Position numbers and translations under genes: made by a program
The notes under the pieces: generated by a model
The model's input: the letters and a program-made list of their open reading frames with translations, nothing else
The model's database searches: none
What the model was told of the DNA's origin: nothing
Source of the DNA: Opisthorchis felineus
Taxonomy: Eukaryota; Platyhelminthes; Trematoda; Opisthorchiida; Opisthorchiidae
Length of the DNA: 64,000 nt
Direction: 5' to 3'
Assembly: GCA_004794785.1 (NCBI GenBank)
Contig: SJOL01006408.1
Coordinates: forward strand, 489,000-552,999
Shown: positions 1 through 12,639 of the stretch, piece after piece
How positions within the stretch are numbered: position 1 is the first letter of the stretch
Layout: every line of letters begins with the position of its first letter

Positions 1-1844
1 CAGGATGGTGTCCACGTGACCCCTCCTGCGCTTGGCTTGAGACATTGCATAAACTGGCGACTGATCGATGTTAGTGGCGTTCGTGCTGTCGGTTTCTTCC
101 CGGTTTACCTGATTGAGCGTTTGGAGGTGTAGAATAAGCCCCCTCCCTCACCCACACTTTTCACTCCAAGTCTCTGAAAATAATTAGATAACCTTTGTGG
201 CTGCACGGCTGTGAAGCATTAGTGTCAACACTGATGTTGCTGCCTCTGTTGCAGCGCCTGCAGCCTTTTTTAATAATGAATGGTTTGTGTGAACCGAACG
301 AAAGTGTCCTTTCACGACTTGATAAGGTGCGGCAGTCCTTGTCGTTGGCACTAGCGCTGAAGAGAGAAAGCCTCCAAAAAAATCACAGATTTTCCCGTTC
401 CCACTATGTGGTTTACTGAAGAGGCGCTGCCGAAGGGGCTGCACGGCCCACTCACAAACGACTGAATCATGAATTAGGTAAGCAAGACTGCTCCACACTT
501 CCTTGTTTGTGCGTTTTTAAGCACAAACAAACAAACGGTAGCTCCCACGACCACTGATTTCTTCATTGAGCAGCTTTATCCCGGGCCAAAATAACGAACT
601 GCTTAACTGGAGCTATCAAGCTGATATTCCGATGATCGTGATTGTGCGCTCCATCATCATCACTGAGAACATCGACCGTAGCCATGCAAGCTTCATCTAT
701 CTGCTGGTTCAAAAGATCAGTTCTTTGTCTGTCGTACCTGTCAATTCCAATGCCTGCCGACAAGCAGAATATGTCAGTAGGTACTATACCACCTTCGCAT
801 CCCAGTTGAGGATCCCCAATGGTGCCTATTTTACGGATCTCTGGGACGCTTCGAATTCGACGTCCTCCGGTTAGTTACTGAGGCGCAACATGATTACATC
901 TACATAGTATCTAGCACCACTAGGATAATCTGTACCATATATGCTGAAACCTACAGCGGAGAATTATATCCGTCATGAAGAGGTATCTGTCGCCGTGCTA
1001 TACTTGAAAGAAAATCATAGGGAAACTGCCCGTAAATCGTAAACAGTGGGCCTTACCGTCGCTTTAGGTGCAGCGTGTTTCTCGAGAGGCAGAAATGCCG
1101 TTTTATCAGCAACATTTCTAATTAGTGACCAAATCTGATTTCAACCTCTGAACAGAGCGCACTTTCGCCTGGTCCTGCTCTCCTGTGGGCACCACAATAC
1201 CACGGTGGTAATTATGGAGTATCAGTCACATTGCCCATTGACATCGATGTTGTCTAACCTGTGGAAGCTGTCCGGTTACTAGGACGGGATGAATGGGCGA
1301 ATGCTCTGGGCAGTCGTGAAAATAATGTCCGACGGGGCCACTTTCGTAATTGAGCTATCCTGGGATAACCAACGGAAAGCATAAGTTTATTTGATTGAAA
1401 AAAGGACCTAGGTCAAACACTTTTCGACCGCCTGATTGATTTTTTTTCAAAATTGTCGGATAACCCGTCTGCAAAAACTCAGGGGATACAAGACAAACAG
1501 TATTCCGAAGCTCGCGGCGAGCTGTGCTGATTGGACATGTTAATTTTCCTTCTAAATAGAGGCCGAGTTTAAGAAAGTCTGTGTTGAACAGCATTGTTTG
1601 GTCAACACACTCGTACTTTCCACTGGAAAGTGGTCGCAAAACCCGGAGACCGTGAATTCTTAGGTGGGCGGTTAGGCACTTCAGTGAGGGGAACTCACGT
1701 GTGCCACTTCAGTCCACTTAATTGCTTTTGTGACTTATTTGTGTAAGCTTCGCATGCCTCATTCGTCAACTCGTAATTCGTCAGAGTACAGCTACTGAAG
1801 CACTTTTCCTATAGAGTCCTGAATATGATATAGTCTGAGGTGCT
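1..1844. other. No gene recognised
   Basis: Apart from the short CR1-like tail at 203-250, I see no motif. The open frames at 195-419 and 566-874 have no recognisable motifs. Confidence 0.6.
203..250 (+). mobile_element. Short CR1-like 3' tail remnant
   Basis: ACGGCTGTGAAGCATTAGTG then CAACACTGATGTTGCTG resembles the CR1-like tail at 12230-12280. No microsatellite remains. Confidence 0.35.
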
Positions 1845-1975
1845 CGAGACAGCTCATTTGTTAAAGCTGTAACTTACTGACCGGAAGGCCCGTGGTTCTA
1901 ACCCATCCCCGGCATCTCGATTGTTCCTGCCTAGGCTTGGGTAACCTGGCAGTATCTCAGCCCTCGTGCTTCCTT
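1845..1975 (+). mobile_element. tRNA-derived SINE, family 1 (copy 1)
   Basis: It begins with a decayed A box (CAGCTCATTTGTTAAAGC), then ACCGGAAGGCCCGTGGTTCT (degenerate B box, GGTTCTAACCC). The family tail follows: TCTCGATTGTTCCTGCCTAG, GCTTGGGTAACCTGGCAGTA, TCTCAGCCCTCGTGCTTCC. It is in the opposite direction to the other copies. Confidence 0.75.
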
Positions 1976-4275
1976 CTCTCTGAGTACGAGCTAGTCTGAG
2001 GTGCCACACAGCCGGTATTGCATGGTAGTTGATTACTCGGTTTTACCATAATTATGGGATTAACCCATAGGCATGTACTGAACAGCCTGACGAGAATAAG
2101 GTCCACAAAATCTCGAAGTGTATGTGTACGCCAATACACTTCCTGGATTGTTGCAGTGCTTGGTAATTGAGTAGGTAGGAGATTGAGAAAGGGATCTTCG
2201 GGCAACCTGAAACTTTTGAACTGATCCGTTCACCAAGTCCTCTAGGACCGTGCAACAAAAACTTCCTTCGGCGACTACTCAGTGCTGGTGTGCCCAAGTA
2301 GGTTCGTAACACGTTCGTACGGGAATATATCAGGCCAGGCGCTATTTGATGTTCGTCAGCCGCCGTCGCCTTGTTAAGTAAAAACCATTGGTTATGCAAT
2401 TTAGGTTAAATAAAACACAACTTTATGAGTGGTGTGTTCCGCCAAGAAAATTGCTTCACATTTGGTCAAGTTAGCTGCAACTCCACTCACAAATGGAACA
2501 GAAACGAACTGGGAGTTTCCGATTGGTTTCATTCACAGGAAACTGGGAGATATAGCCAAGCGTTGGAGGCGATGACGTGATCAGTTCCCGAAACTTGGTA
2601 AGCTGTGCATTGAAGGCGATAACTTTGATGCGCGAGCGCCACCAACCGCGTTATTTATCCATGTTTGTCAGTGGCGTTGGTGAGGTGAATCCCGACGTCT
2701 CCATCCAGGGAGACGGCCCGACTCATTTTACTGTTTAGTGTTTTCATACTTTGTTGTCATATTATAGACTGTCCACCTCTCGTCTGCTTACACTCAGCAC
2801 GGGTCTGGGCGAAAAGGGCTCTTCGAAGCAGACCCTACTCTGGCCTGCGGAGTACTTGTCCAGTGGAGCATAAGTAACTCATCCATCACGGGAGAGTTCG
2901 TTTTTCCTAAAATCATCTGGCGTACTTTAGCATTTCTAGTCTTATGTTTCCACCAGCCCCGGCCAATGAAAAACAGTCAAAAACCTGGCTCGCAAAGGAC
3001 CGAAAGTAAGCATTGCAGGGGTAAATACATCGGGCTACTGTATGATAAGGGGTGATCAAGTTCCGATTTTGTCAGAGAAACCAAATGGCACATTCTTAAA
3101 GTTAACAAAATACGACGGAAATGATGTGGCAGCTATGACCACTGTGCCACTTGTATACAGTTTACAGCTGACTATGATGAAATCAAATTACGACTGCATA
3201 GGCTGTTGGTGGTGCCTATTATAGTATCGGTCACTTTCTGAACTTCTGGATCGATATTTGCGTGAATATGCTGTACGGTGTGCGATGCACCAGAATAGTC
3301 CTATTCAGAAAGTGCATGTCATAGTGTAAGGAATAGAACGGCACGACGGAACCTCAGAACAAAGCCGGAATCAACAACTCTCAGACCACTGACTGCTCCA
3401 TAATGATAGTGAAACGAACCAGTAGGCAACAGGTCCTCTGGAAGCAGAGAGCTACCAACCACGGAGATTCGGAATAGGAGCAAACCCCCAAACAACAGTC
3501 AGCTGAGAGGCTGCGACGATGAAGGAGCGTAATGACCGGCTGAGACAGCTTTTCAGCAAGCTTCCTGCAGGAAATGAAGATATGCAGAGAAACGTCCATC
3601 CGACTTCCTCTTCCATGGTATCGGTTCGTCAGGGAAAGGCGAACGGGCTTATGGATTGTGTCACGGTTCCGAACCCAGCAGTTATATAGACGGTCGTGTG
3701 TAAGAACTACTAGTATATGACTCGGATCAGCAGTAACACACTGCGATATGGAGTGTCCGGAGCCTCCTCCTCTGAAACCTTGAAGTCCATCTCCTTTAAA
3801 AATCACTGTACTACTAAGCGTTGTTCTGCAAGTCTAAGAGTCATCCCACGACGGCTTTAGGCGCAAAATCAATTCGGCCATAAAGACCAGTTTTGTACGG
3901 ATGGTGGCAGATCATAACCTCATCACACTGTCAAATTTCCTGATAAATTTCGTAGCAGGCACAAAACCAAAGAAAACCTCTCACGTTGCTTGCAGGTGAT
4001 GCCATAAATGACGAAGACTGTTCACCAAAGTGACATGCAACCAATCTTGCTAGTTTTGCAAGATGGGTTTCAATCTAAACAAAACTTGTAGCAGATCGCT
4101 TTCCAGGGCCAACCTCTTTCTGTTGTGTGCATAGTTGTTTGGATGCCAATCCGGCGTAATGAAATAACCTTTATACGTATTATTTTTGTCTGGAATCCCC
4201 AGTGGATATACTGGATGCCATTCCGATCACTCCGTGAGGACTGGCACTAAGGTCAAAGCAATTCGGGCAAAAATT
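1976..4275. other. No gene recognised
   Basis: A 141-codon minus frame (3381-3806) exists but shows no domain, no splice support and ordinary base composition. Nothing else is supported. Confidence 0.6.
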
Positions 4276-4345
4276 AGATGCTACTCATAAGATTGCTTAA
4301 AACTCTAGGCAGCCCACTACCGGTCTCATCTTTCTTGGCACTTAG
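4276..4345. repeat. Inverted-repeat family, short fragment
   Basis: TACTCATAAGATTGCTTAAA and AGCCCACTACCGGTCTCATC match 5678-5725. Confidence 0.5.
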
Positions 4346-4807
4346 TTCCCTAATCTCCATCAAACTTATTTATTGACTTGGACACCAAGTTGTGTGTATG
4401 TTGCAATGACCACTTGTTTTCATTAACGTTAAGTTGGTGTAAACACGAGACTCTTATGAAATTCGTTGTCTAGCCTACCTGATTAGTCCCAGGAACGCCA
4501 AAACCGGTAGCAGGTCGTCCAAATTTTTCACCAACCTTGTGAGTAGCTTTGAAACAGACTTGGAAATCTTGAATACGGCCCCTTTCTAGAGATGATGCGG
4601 TCTTTCTAAGGCGGATTCAGTTGAATAATGTTGGGAGAAAAACATTCGGGTGAATTTCAAATGAGGCTCCCGTCAACGCCAACTTAGTTTGCAAACGATT
4701 GTTTTGTAGTAATGAGAATACCACTTATTTCTGTTCAACTATGCCATAGTTGTACCATATTTCTAGTGTTAGTGTCCAGATGGAGACCAGTATCGCCAAC
4801 CATCAGT

Positions 4808-4990
4808 CATTCAGCTGTAACACCTTTCCGGTGCCTGAATGCCATGCCACCCGAAGGAAGCACGACGGCTGAGATACTGCCTGGTTGCCCAAGCCTAGAC
4901 AGGAGCAGTCGAGATGCAGAGGTTGGGTTCAGACCACGGACCTTCCGGTCATGTAAATCCGCGCTTTAACCACTGAGCCATATCGGGCTC
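4808..4990 (-). mobile_element. tRNA-derived SINE, family 1 (copy 2, best preserved)
   Basis: The minus strand starts with TGAGCCCGATATGGCTCAGT, containing an A box (TGGCTCAGTGGTTAAAGC), then ACCGGAAGGTCCGTGGTCTG as a B box with one change. The body (CTCGACTGCTCCTGTCTAGG, AACCAGGCAGTATCTCAGCC, GTGCTTCCTTCGGGTGGCAT) ends with CGGAAAGGTGTTACAGCTG. The pol III boxes point to a Ser/Leu-like tRNA ancestor. Confidence 0.82.
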
Positions 4991-5109
4991 AGTATCGCCA
5001 ATAGCTTACACCAGATTTTGGCCCTTTGTCTCTTTTTTATTGGGTTTCAAGACAGAACAACAAATTATCTCCATTTTCATTTATTGGCGATTTTCACGTG
5101 AAACCGTTT

Positions 5110-5165
5110 TAGCAAATATACAAATATGTATGAATATAGAATATGAATATATATGAATATAGAAA
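5110..5165. repeat. AT-rich tandem array
   Basis: Repeats of ATATGAATAT-type units. Confidence 0.7.
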
Positions 5166-5659
5166 CGGCAACCTGAGGATGGAACAGGAAGGATTTGTTC
5201 GGAAGGAAACGCCTCATTACAGTGAACAAATCACGCGAGCACTAGTTCCTAAAGTGTTGTGTTATTACATGTCTCCTTTCATCCTCAGTTAGCAAAATTG
5301 TTTTTCACTTCTACTGCCATCTAAACATTCTTAGAAGGCAATAGTAGAAAATCAATGCTATTTGCGTCAAAGCTACCAGCATCGCCGGAAGAACGGTTAC
5401 CTGGTTGATAGAGGTAGCCTAGTGCATTTTGTTTAGCCCGCAGGTTGTTGTTCGAGCCTAGCTGTGTTTCGCATCTAGAATAGATTTTGTTTCAAGAAAC
5501 AATACCCTGGAACTGAAAGGAACGGTTCGACCTTCAAATGCCTCAAAATTCTCTCCCTCTGTACACTATTATTTTCTTCCCAGGTTTTTTCAAGCTTTAG
5601 GAAAAAATCTTTAATTTCCTAACTGTTACCGCTGTGACAATTTTATATAACCAAAGCGA

Positions 5660-6005
5660 CTTTGTCTAGACGCAACACACTACTCATAAAATTGATGAAA
5701 ACGCTTCGACATCCCACTACCGGTTTCGCCCTTCCCATTCAGGCTCATCAAGTAGGCGCAGTTCCCGGGTTTCTGTCAGCCCTATGTTCTAACTGAACCC
5801 AAATTGGACGGAATTAGCCAAATACCCTATTTTGCATACACATTTGGTTTTAACGGGAGATAACTGAGTCCAACCGCACCTCCTGTTTATAGTGGTCTGC
5901 CGAAGGGTTTTCATCAAACTCATGTGTAGTGTGTTACGTGTAGGTAACTACACGATATCTGGAATATCGTACCAGCTGAAGCATGATGCGGCCTTGAGCG
6001 AAAGC
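5660..6005. repeat. Inverted-repeat family, copy with opposed arms
   Basis: The left block (5669-5720, TACTCATAAAATTGATGAAA) and the right block (5888-5940, GTTTTCATCAAACTCATGTG) are complementary over about 50 bases. Between them lies the TTTGCATACACATTTGGTTT arm. The right end (CGTACCAGCTGAAGCATGAT) continues the family core and is cut near the tRNA-Gly. Confidence 0.65.
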
Positions 6006-6013
6006 ACTGGCAT

Positions 6014-6084
6014 TGCATCGACCGGGAATCGAACCCGGGCCGCCTGCGTGGCAGGCGAGCATCCTACCACTGAACAACCGATGC
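6014..6084 (-). tRNA. tRNA-Gly(GCC)
   Basis: The minus strand gives a 71-base cloverleaf. The acceptor GCATCGG pairs with TCGATGC, with one G-U. The D arm is GTTCAGTGGTAGGAT, the anticodon loop CTGCCAC carries GCC, the T arm is CCGGGTTCGATTCCCGG, and the discriminator is A. A and B boxes are intact. Two features argue against a working gene: a C-A mismatch in the middle of the anticodon stem (CTCGC/GCAGG), and no run of four T's in the 60 bases downstream. Two related copies at 14890 and 16163 are clearly decayed, so this may be the best member of a tRNA-Gly-derived repeat. Confidence 0.65.
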
Positions 6085-8279
6085 GATAGGACGGGATTTG
6101 ATAACTGTTCTTGACAAAACACGAAAATGCTCCGAGTGCAAAAGCCACGTCAGATGTGTTGGTAAACTTATCATGAGCTGCACTCACATTGTGTCGTGGA
6201 ACCTCCGATTTAACCACGCCCATCCATCCCTGAACGGTATTCGTGAGCGAGAGTCGTACTTTTCTCACTTTCTTCGCCAGTAATTACAATATTTATCTCA
6301 TTGTTGTGCATAGAATTTCCTTTATTGCCCCCTATGTGTGAAACCCCTCGGAATCACGGAATTTGGGAATAACCACTTCCTGTAAATCGGGGGCCGAATC
6401 TAAGGCTTTCATAGTCGGTCTTATTCTGCAGGAGGGGGCTTAGTCGGCTCCATCCCGGTTGCGGCAAGCGTGATTCAGCGTGATGCTGACCATCCTGATA
6501 TTCATTTTACAACTTCAATGTTTTCAATTTTCTGGCTGATCCAGTAAGACCAAGCACTTCTTGACGAACTACGACGGCTTTGCAATACAGTCAGATTGTG
6601 TCGGCAAATCGGGAATGTTGGTAGATGGTGCATGACGAACATAAATGTGGCTGGCCAGTGAGTAGCTTCCGGAGGTATATAGGCATAGCCTTATGGAAGG
6701 GGCGTTTTTTTTTCATTTTTTTCTCCCCTCCATTTTCCTTTTAAAAAGCTTTTCCTTGTTTGTCTCATCCTCGGTTTACTTTTTCACTTATTCCTTTTCG
6801 TGTTTTCATTCATTTTCTAGGTTGTCATTTCACATTTTTACTAAGGTGGAGTAGAAAATAAACGACGGGATTAGATGAGCATGCGGACATCGATGATGAT
6901 GCAAACCACAGAATTTGGTGGATGTTGCGTTTGGCAGCTTGAAATTTTCTGCCGGGGTAAGCTTTCTTGAGCTTATATTAGTTCTGGGGTACGGAGAATT
7001 ATGCATCCGGTCGGTGCTTGAATGTGCTACCGCCTTTCCTCCTAGTTACTAGAGCAGGTAAGAAACTCCATACCGAGGCTACCCAGATTTGACCGAATTT
7101 CTAGTGACGTTTGAAGTATGGACGTTTTTGGTGGAAAGTTAAAGAGTAGGTGGGCACATCTTGAGCAGGAGGGTTGGTTGAATTTTTAGTGAGCACGATA
7201 TCTCCTCTTGGTCTTCGCTATTTTAGTGCAAATAGATTAAGGTCAAAAGGTGTCGTCAGGCCTCTGAAGTCCTATGCTGGGCTGATTCTAATATGGTCAC
7301 GTCCTATCTGATAAGAGAGTGACTGGCTTAAATGTTTTCTGGTGTGTAATCGGTCTGGCGTAGGTGACTTGGATCCTGTTGGCTTTGATTAGACGCAGGT
7401 TTCTGTTGATGAATCTGCGTCTTCCATACCCCTTCCCGGCCCTCAGTTTGATGTTAAGTGCGACGTCCAGATCGGTGGTCCCCCAAGTGTTCTAGCGCTC
7501 GCCATACTGAGTGTTGGTGACGTATACGAAAGTGTTTGCATTTTTTCATGTTGTAATGTAGCCTGTTTGACAACCCCCTGATCGTTGAGGGTATCGAGAT
7601 TCATTTATAGGGTCGAAATGTCATCAGGTTGGTGGAATGTTCTCAATATTTCGATACTGTTTACACGAGATATAAGGGAGAAGTTGGTTAAATTCATTAG
7701 ATTATTATTATAAACACTGAGTAGTTTAGGGCCAACTACTGAGTTTTGAGGTACCTCGTTCAGAGTTGGGTGAGAATTGTTCCACCAGGTTGGTATGTTA
7801 CAGTTGGATGGGGAGTCTGTTTAACCCTACAGAGGAGAGTCTCGTTGGAAGAATATCGTGGCCAAGTTTAACTACAACTTTCGGAAAACCTGAATATTCG
7901 GTACCTGTAGAAAAATTAGGACCTGAAAGTATGGTGCAGTAATCATCTGACACACATAATAAGTTCGTTATGCAGAAGTACTCTGTAAGAGCTCCGCGTT
8001 CACTGAGACAACTGGAATTGGTTAAGAGCTGATCTGTGATTTTGCAGCCACAGAAAGCTTTGTAAATTGTCCGTAAGCCTCCAGCAACTGATTTCCGCCC
8101 CTAGAAGGGGGCTTGATGTAACAGAGTTTCCAGCTACTGGGATGGATGCCTTGAATTGCGGATGAGTTGGAATTATTGGCAAGATGCGTGAATAAGAGAT
8201 TCAGCTAGTTTTGCGAAGGCAGTTGTGGGTATTGTTTTGGATGCCGCTGATTTATTTCAAAGTAAAATATTTACTTTAT
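6085..8279. other. No gene recognised; pyrimidine tract
   Basis: It contains a T-rich tract (6705-6822) ending TTTTCTAG that could act as a splice acceptor, but no open frame follows. The rest is featureless. Confidence 0.6.
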
Positions 8280-8470
8280 TTTCCTGAAGGAAGCTACACA
8301 CAAGATTGATGGAAGCGGTTCGGGAGCTCGTGACTGGTTTTGGGCTCACCAACTTGGCGCAGTTCCCCAGTGTTCAACTTGTGTTTTACTTGAACTAAAA
8401 TTGCACGAAATTCGACAAATACACTCATTTGCATACCAATTTGATTTTCACGGGAGACAGCCTTCCATTG
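8280..8470 (-). repeat. Inverted-repeat family, arm fragment
   Basis: The plus strand carries GGCGCAGTTCCCCAGTGTTC and ACAAATACACTCATTTGCAT, then ACCAATTTGATTTTCACGGG, the complement of the arm at 46640-46720. Confidence 0.6.
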
Positions 8471-10779
8471 TGAGAGGTTTGGTTCATAGGAGCGATTAGG
8501 AGGGTGGTGATTCGCAGCCAATTGTGTGGACTTTTGTGGTGGTTTGTAAGAAGCCGCGAAGAAGAATGAGGCGAGCAAACTGATTGATTCGTTTGGGCGT
8601 CTTGTTGAGGCAACTTGTGCAATTAGTCAGGCCCTCTCAAGGCAATATTCGTGGAAGCAGGGGACTGCATGCGGTCATAGGAAGGGATACATAAGTTGAA
8701 GGAAGAAGTCGTTCATGAGATCTTCGTCAAAACTGTTGCCACCTTAAAGAACAGAACCAGAGGAGATGAAACTGACCTGACGAATTGAAAATTTTGAGTC
8801 GCCGGAGATGACATCTCCTGATGCTTCGGGTGATATTTAGACTGCCGTCTTCTCCGATGAAGACTTAAAGGTCGGAGAACAACACCAATCGAAATAAAAA
8901 TAGTCATGTGTGTAAAAGACGGGAAGGTTAACCGATCCACACATGGCATAAAGTGCAGAAAATCCTCTCGAAAAGCCGATTCACATGCATGGCGATGATA
9001 ACTTTCACGCAGTGCTGACCTGAAGGCAACAATTTTCTAGTTCTACACCGGCTGAAAATTCACGTGTTTCTGAATTTAAAAACAGGTTAACTATGCACCA
9101 CACATTCTGCTACTACATTCTTCTACACTATGGCTACCAGACTCTTTTGCAGGAGTTTACCAGCATTTCTGTGTGGCTGAATGTGAGTTTGTATTAGCAG
9201 TTTTATCACTGCTTCGCTACCCATTTTAAAAGCTTCAAGATGCAAGTCATCCGGGCCTGGTGCCTAGTCAGGCCTAGGTAGTGGAACTTTGCGCTGTATC
9301 TCAGCTTCCTTTGGGACAGTGGTGGCCACCTTCTATTTGGTTCGCTTCATGCATCCAAAGTTGAAGGACTTATCGCTAGTGACGGTACTTTTGTGCATGA
9401 ACCACCGATACATCTTTTTCGAGCTGATACAGTTCATACTGAACTTCATGGATATATTCGGTCAAATTGAGTGAAATAAGGTGCGGTAGTTGCTCGTTCA
9501 AAAAGGCTTCTTTCTCCTCTGAACCTTCGTTGCCTACTAACACTCTTTGTTACATTTTTGGCTTAAATATTTGGCTTTTGAGCGAGCTGCATGCATCGTC
9601 ATGGTTACTGATTGCCAATGTGGTGATGCTGGCTTTTATAAGACATACCGATCGTGTCGATATCAAACATCCTTTCAGTTGTGCTGAAGACCTCGGGCAA
9701 ATAGCCCTAAAACTCTTGGCGTAGCCGTTTCCGTACTACACAATTTTTCTCCCAGATGGCCATAAAGATTTTATACGTCGTTATGAATGTTTTTTGAGCC
9801 GGCTTATTTCAGTTCTGTTGACCGATGGAATCCTGCTGCAGTTGATTAAATGACTGGTCCCTAATGGTTTTACGTAATTCGGAAGGAGAGCGAGTTGCTA
9901 CTCTTGTCCACAAGACCCGAAACAACGGGACGTATTCCAGAAAGGACGTATAACAGCAGCTGACTGCCAGACGATCCAATATTGTCCATGGCCAACTTCC
10001 AGGTAGTTGCCTCCAAGTGACGCGGTGTTCACACAAGTTTGTATTGAAAGGCTGCGTTGCCTAGGATTAGCTAATAATCAGCACGCGATTTGATGGGTCG
10101 TTAGGGGCTGTCTGCGCAGCGAGCACTGACAGCAAAACTATTTCCGATACATCTTTTTTCGGGATTCGGTTGTTCAACTTGAGAATTCAACTCATTCGTC
10201 AGAATGAAAACATCTGAGTATTTTGCTGAGGCAAATTCTGAGAGAAACACTTTTGCAGCTTTGGAGCTGCGAAAAGACATCGTATGTCGCCTCGTTTTAC
10301 ATTGATTTTAATTGAGCCAAACATCAGAACAAAGCATTGGTCACCAACTACTGGAAGTCAGTCCAGCAAAGCTGTTTCAGCTTTTGGACTGAATAGAACC
10401 CCTCCATAAAAATACTACGACTATGTGAAATATTTGAACTCATCCCAAGCTGAGATGGACGGCCGAGCTGGAGTTGTCTTTTGGAGAAACAGCGTGGAGA
10501 AAGTGGAAGGAAAGTGTTAGACGGAATCCCACGCAAATGGCGCATCCAGAGAGCGCCAGAAGTTCCAGAATGTTGTCGCAGCATGTACTTTATACACGAT
10601 GCGCTGTACAAGTGTTCTCGACCTTGCACATTTGGTGGTTGTTTTTGACGGGAACGCTAGCTTGGGAGGTTCAGACCGAGAACTAAGCTGAGGAAACTAC
10701 TGTTATTACAGAAAATCTCAGCAAGAGATATCTGCTGTTCAATTCTGTAGAGAGAACGGACTCCGGAAGCTGCAATACG
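8471..10779. other. No gene recognised
   Basis: Short frames only. The two overlapping plus frames at 9289-9724 have hydrophobic patches but no splice or motif support. Confidence 0.55.
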
Positions 10780-11060
10780 GAAAAGATCACTTGAATTAAC
10801 GGAAATGTTGCGAAGAATATTATAAACGAGAAATTCAGCTGGGATTCAGTTGGATCTCTTGTTAAAAACAAAATTGTGTGCCAGTGAGTGTAATTGTCTA
10901 ATTTCGTACAATTCAGGTTCAAATAGAGCCTACGTGTGGAGGATACTCGGGTAGCATGTCTGCCTGAAGAAACTGAATAGGGGGGTTACAGTGATCGTGG
11001 GTTGTCGAAGAGTTTTCGGAAAGTATATGAATAGTGCATTGCGTGTATGATATGCTAACT
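10780..11060 (+). repeat. Inverted-repeat family, extended copy
   Basis: ATATTATAAACGAGAAATTC, GCTGGGATTCAG, AACAAAATTGTGTGCCAGTG, and after a diverged stretch GGGTTGTCGAAGAGTTTTCG with GAATAGTGCATTGCGTG. It shows arm then core in direct order. Confidence 0.6.
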
Positions 11061-12099
11061 ATTGTTGTCTCGCTAGACAGTAGCATGGAAACAAGGCAAT
11101 CGAAAAATGACAGACAAATGGGTTTGGTACTACATAGTTGAGGGGTGGTGACAGGTTGTGAATAAAAATGAGCACCATGGTTACCCACTTCGATGAACGG
11201 GGTTTAGTTGAGGGACCGTACCACGAATCCCTGACAAGAATGTCTCACCGAGAAGGCTGCAAAAGGGTGTTTTGTTACTCTGGAATCCTGTGACTCAAAC
11301 CTGATGCGCGAGAAAGTATATTTTCGAAGATAATAGCTCAGAAGTCCGACTCCAATGGCCCTTCGAGCTAACCTAATCTGTGGATTCAAAGGGTAGTCCG
11401 TAGGCGCGTGACTCCTGATGCTGCTAGGCGCAGCAGGGACGTTTAGATTTGTATCAGGCTCGTCGTAAGATTGACTAATTTCTCGACCGTATTAAATAAT
11501 GCGCTGCTGGTCACTGTCATACATCGGTCGACCGGCGTGGGCGGGCTTGGATTAGCCTTTTCAATCTGTTTTGCCTCGTTGAAAGGCGGCATCGCTACTT
11601 TCATTAGCGCGGACCCGCTGCTCACCTGAAGGAAGAACCTTACTGCTTCGACGCTTCCGTCACGGGGAACAGTACGACACCGCCTCTAGGTTGCCTCATA
11701 ATACGACTGTTTGCAATATGTGGACTTCCTACATTTTGTCTGGCTCCTCAGTTTAGGTCTTGCTGAACCAGTCTGAATAACTCACCAGATCATTGCAGCA
11801 CTCAAGCTCCGACTACCACGTTAAGATGGCAGTCTTGTTCGCTGTGCAGAGGTTGGATGCACCACATACATAAAAGTGGAACCTCGTCAAAATAAAGTTT
11901 TATTGCAGTGAACTGAGTTCCGAGCCCCAGTGAAAACCAATCAACATGTGTGAGTTTACCAGAAAGTTTTCGTTGTTGGAACAATGAAGAATATTTCCTT
12001 GGGATAATAAATATCACTAAGTATCTGATGAGCCAGTACTCTGTTTTCTGTTGAAATGAGTAATTTGTGATAAAATGCATGGCGTGGATGTAAAAATCT
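11061..12099. other. No gene recognised
   Basis: No motif or repeat match found. Confidence 0.55.
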
Positions 12100-12292
12100 A
12101 CGGGCCGGGTCAGTGGTGAGTGTCAGAGATTTGCAGACGCATAACACATTCATTCTGATCAGTGCATGAACTTGCGTGGATATGCTAAGAATGTGAAGAA
12201 TACGATACGAATTTATCTTTAAAGGGTACGGCAGCGAAGCATCAGTGTTGAACACTGATGTTATGCTGTCGGTGATGATGACATATTTGAGA
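12100..12292 (+). mobile_element. CR1-like 3' tail, plus orientation
   Basis: GGTACGGCAGCGAAGCATCAG, then TGTTGAACACTGATGTTATG and GTCGGTGATGATGACAT match the complement of the tail at 32088-32170. No coding part is recognisable upstream. Confidence 0.55.
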
Positions 12293-12424
12293 GAGGACGT
12301 ATTAATTACTATCGCGTATTTTCCGTTGATAACGGAACCGAACATAACAGACTGGATCACGCACCTCTAAGGTATCAGAGTGCAGCACATATTTCGTTAT
12401 TATCAGTGGAGGTAGTATTATCAT

Positions 12425-12535
12425 TGCTACCATTACCGTCATCATCATCATCGCCGTCATCATCGTCAACACCACCGACAGTCACACATCAGTAGCCAAT
12501 GACAGTGCCTATCTGCCATACGACTATGAGGCAGA
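12425..12535 (-). mobile_element. CR1-like 3' tail, minus orientation
   Basis: CATCATCATCATCGCC followed by CCGACAGTCACACATCAG and a TGCCATACGAC-like stretch is the same tail in the opposite direction, facing the one at 12100-12292 tail to tail. Confidence 0.5.
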
Positions 12536-12639
12536 ATGTCTTGGTAATATAAGTGCACAGTTAATGATAGCTATAATCTAACTCAGAAAGTATATGCACT
12601 AATAACAGTTTTTACTATGATTGACAGTGGTTTACAGTG

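Noticed and set aside
3381..3806. 141-codon minus-strand open frame
   Set aside because: No recognisable domain, repeat match or splice context; length alone is not evidence in 64 kb of such DNA.
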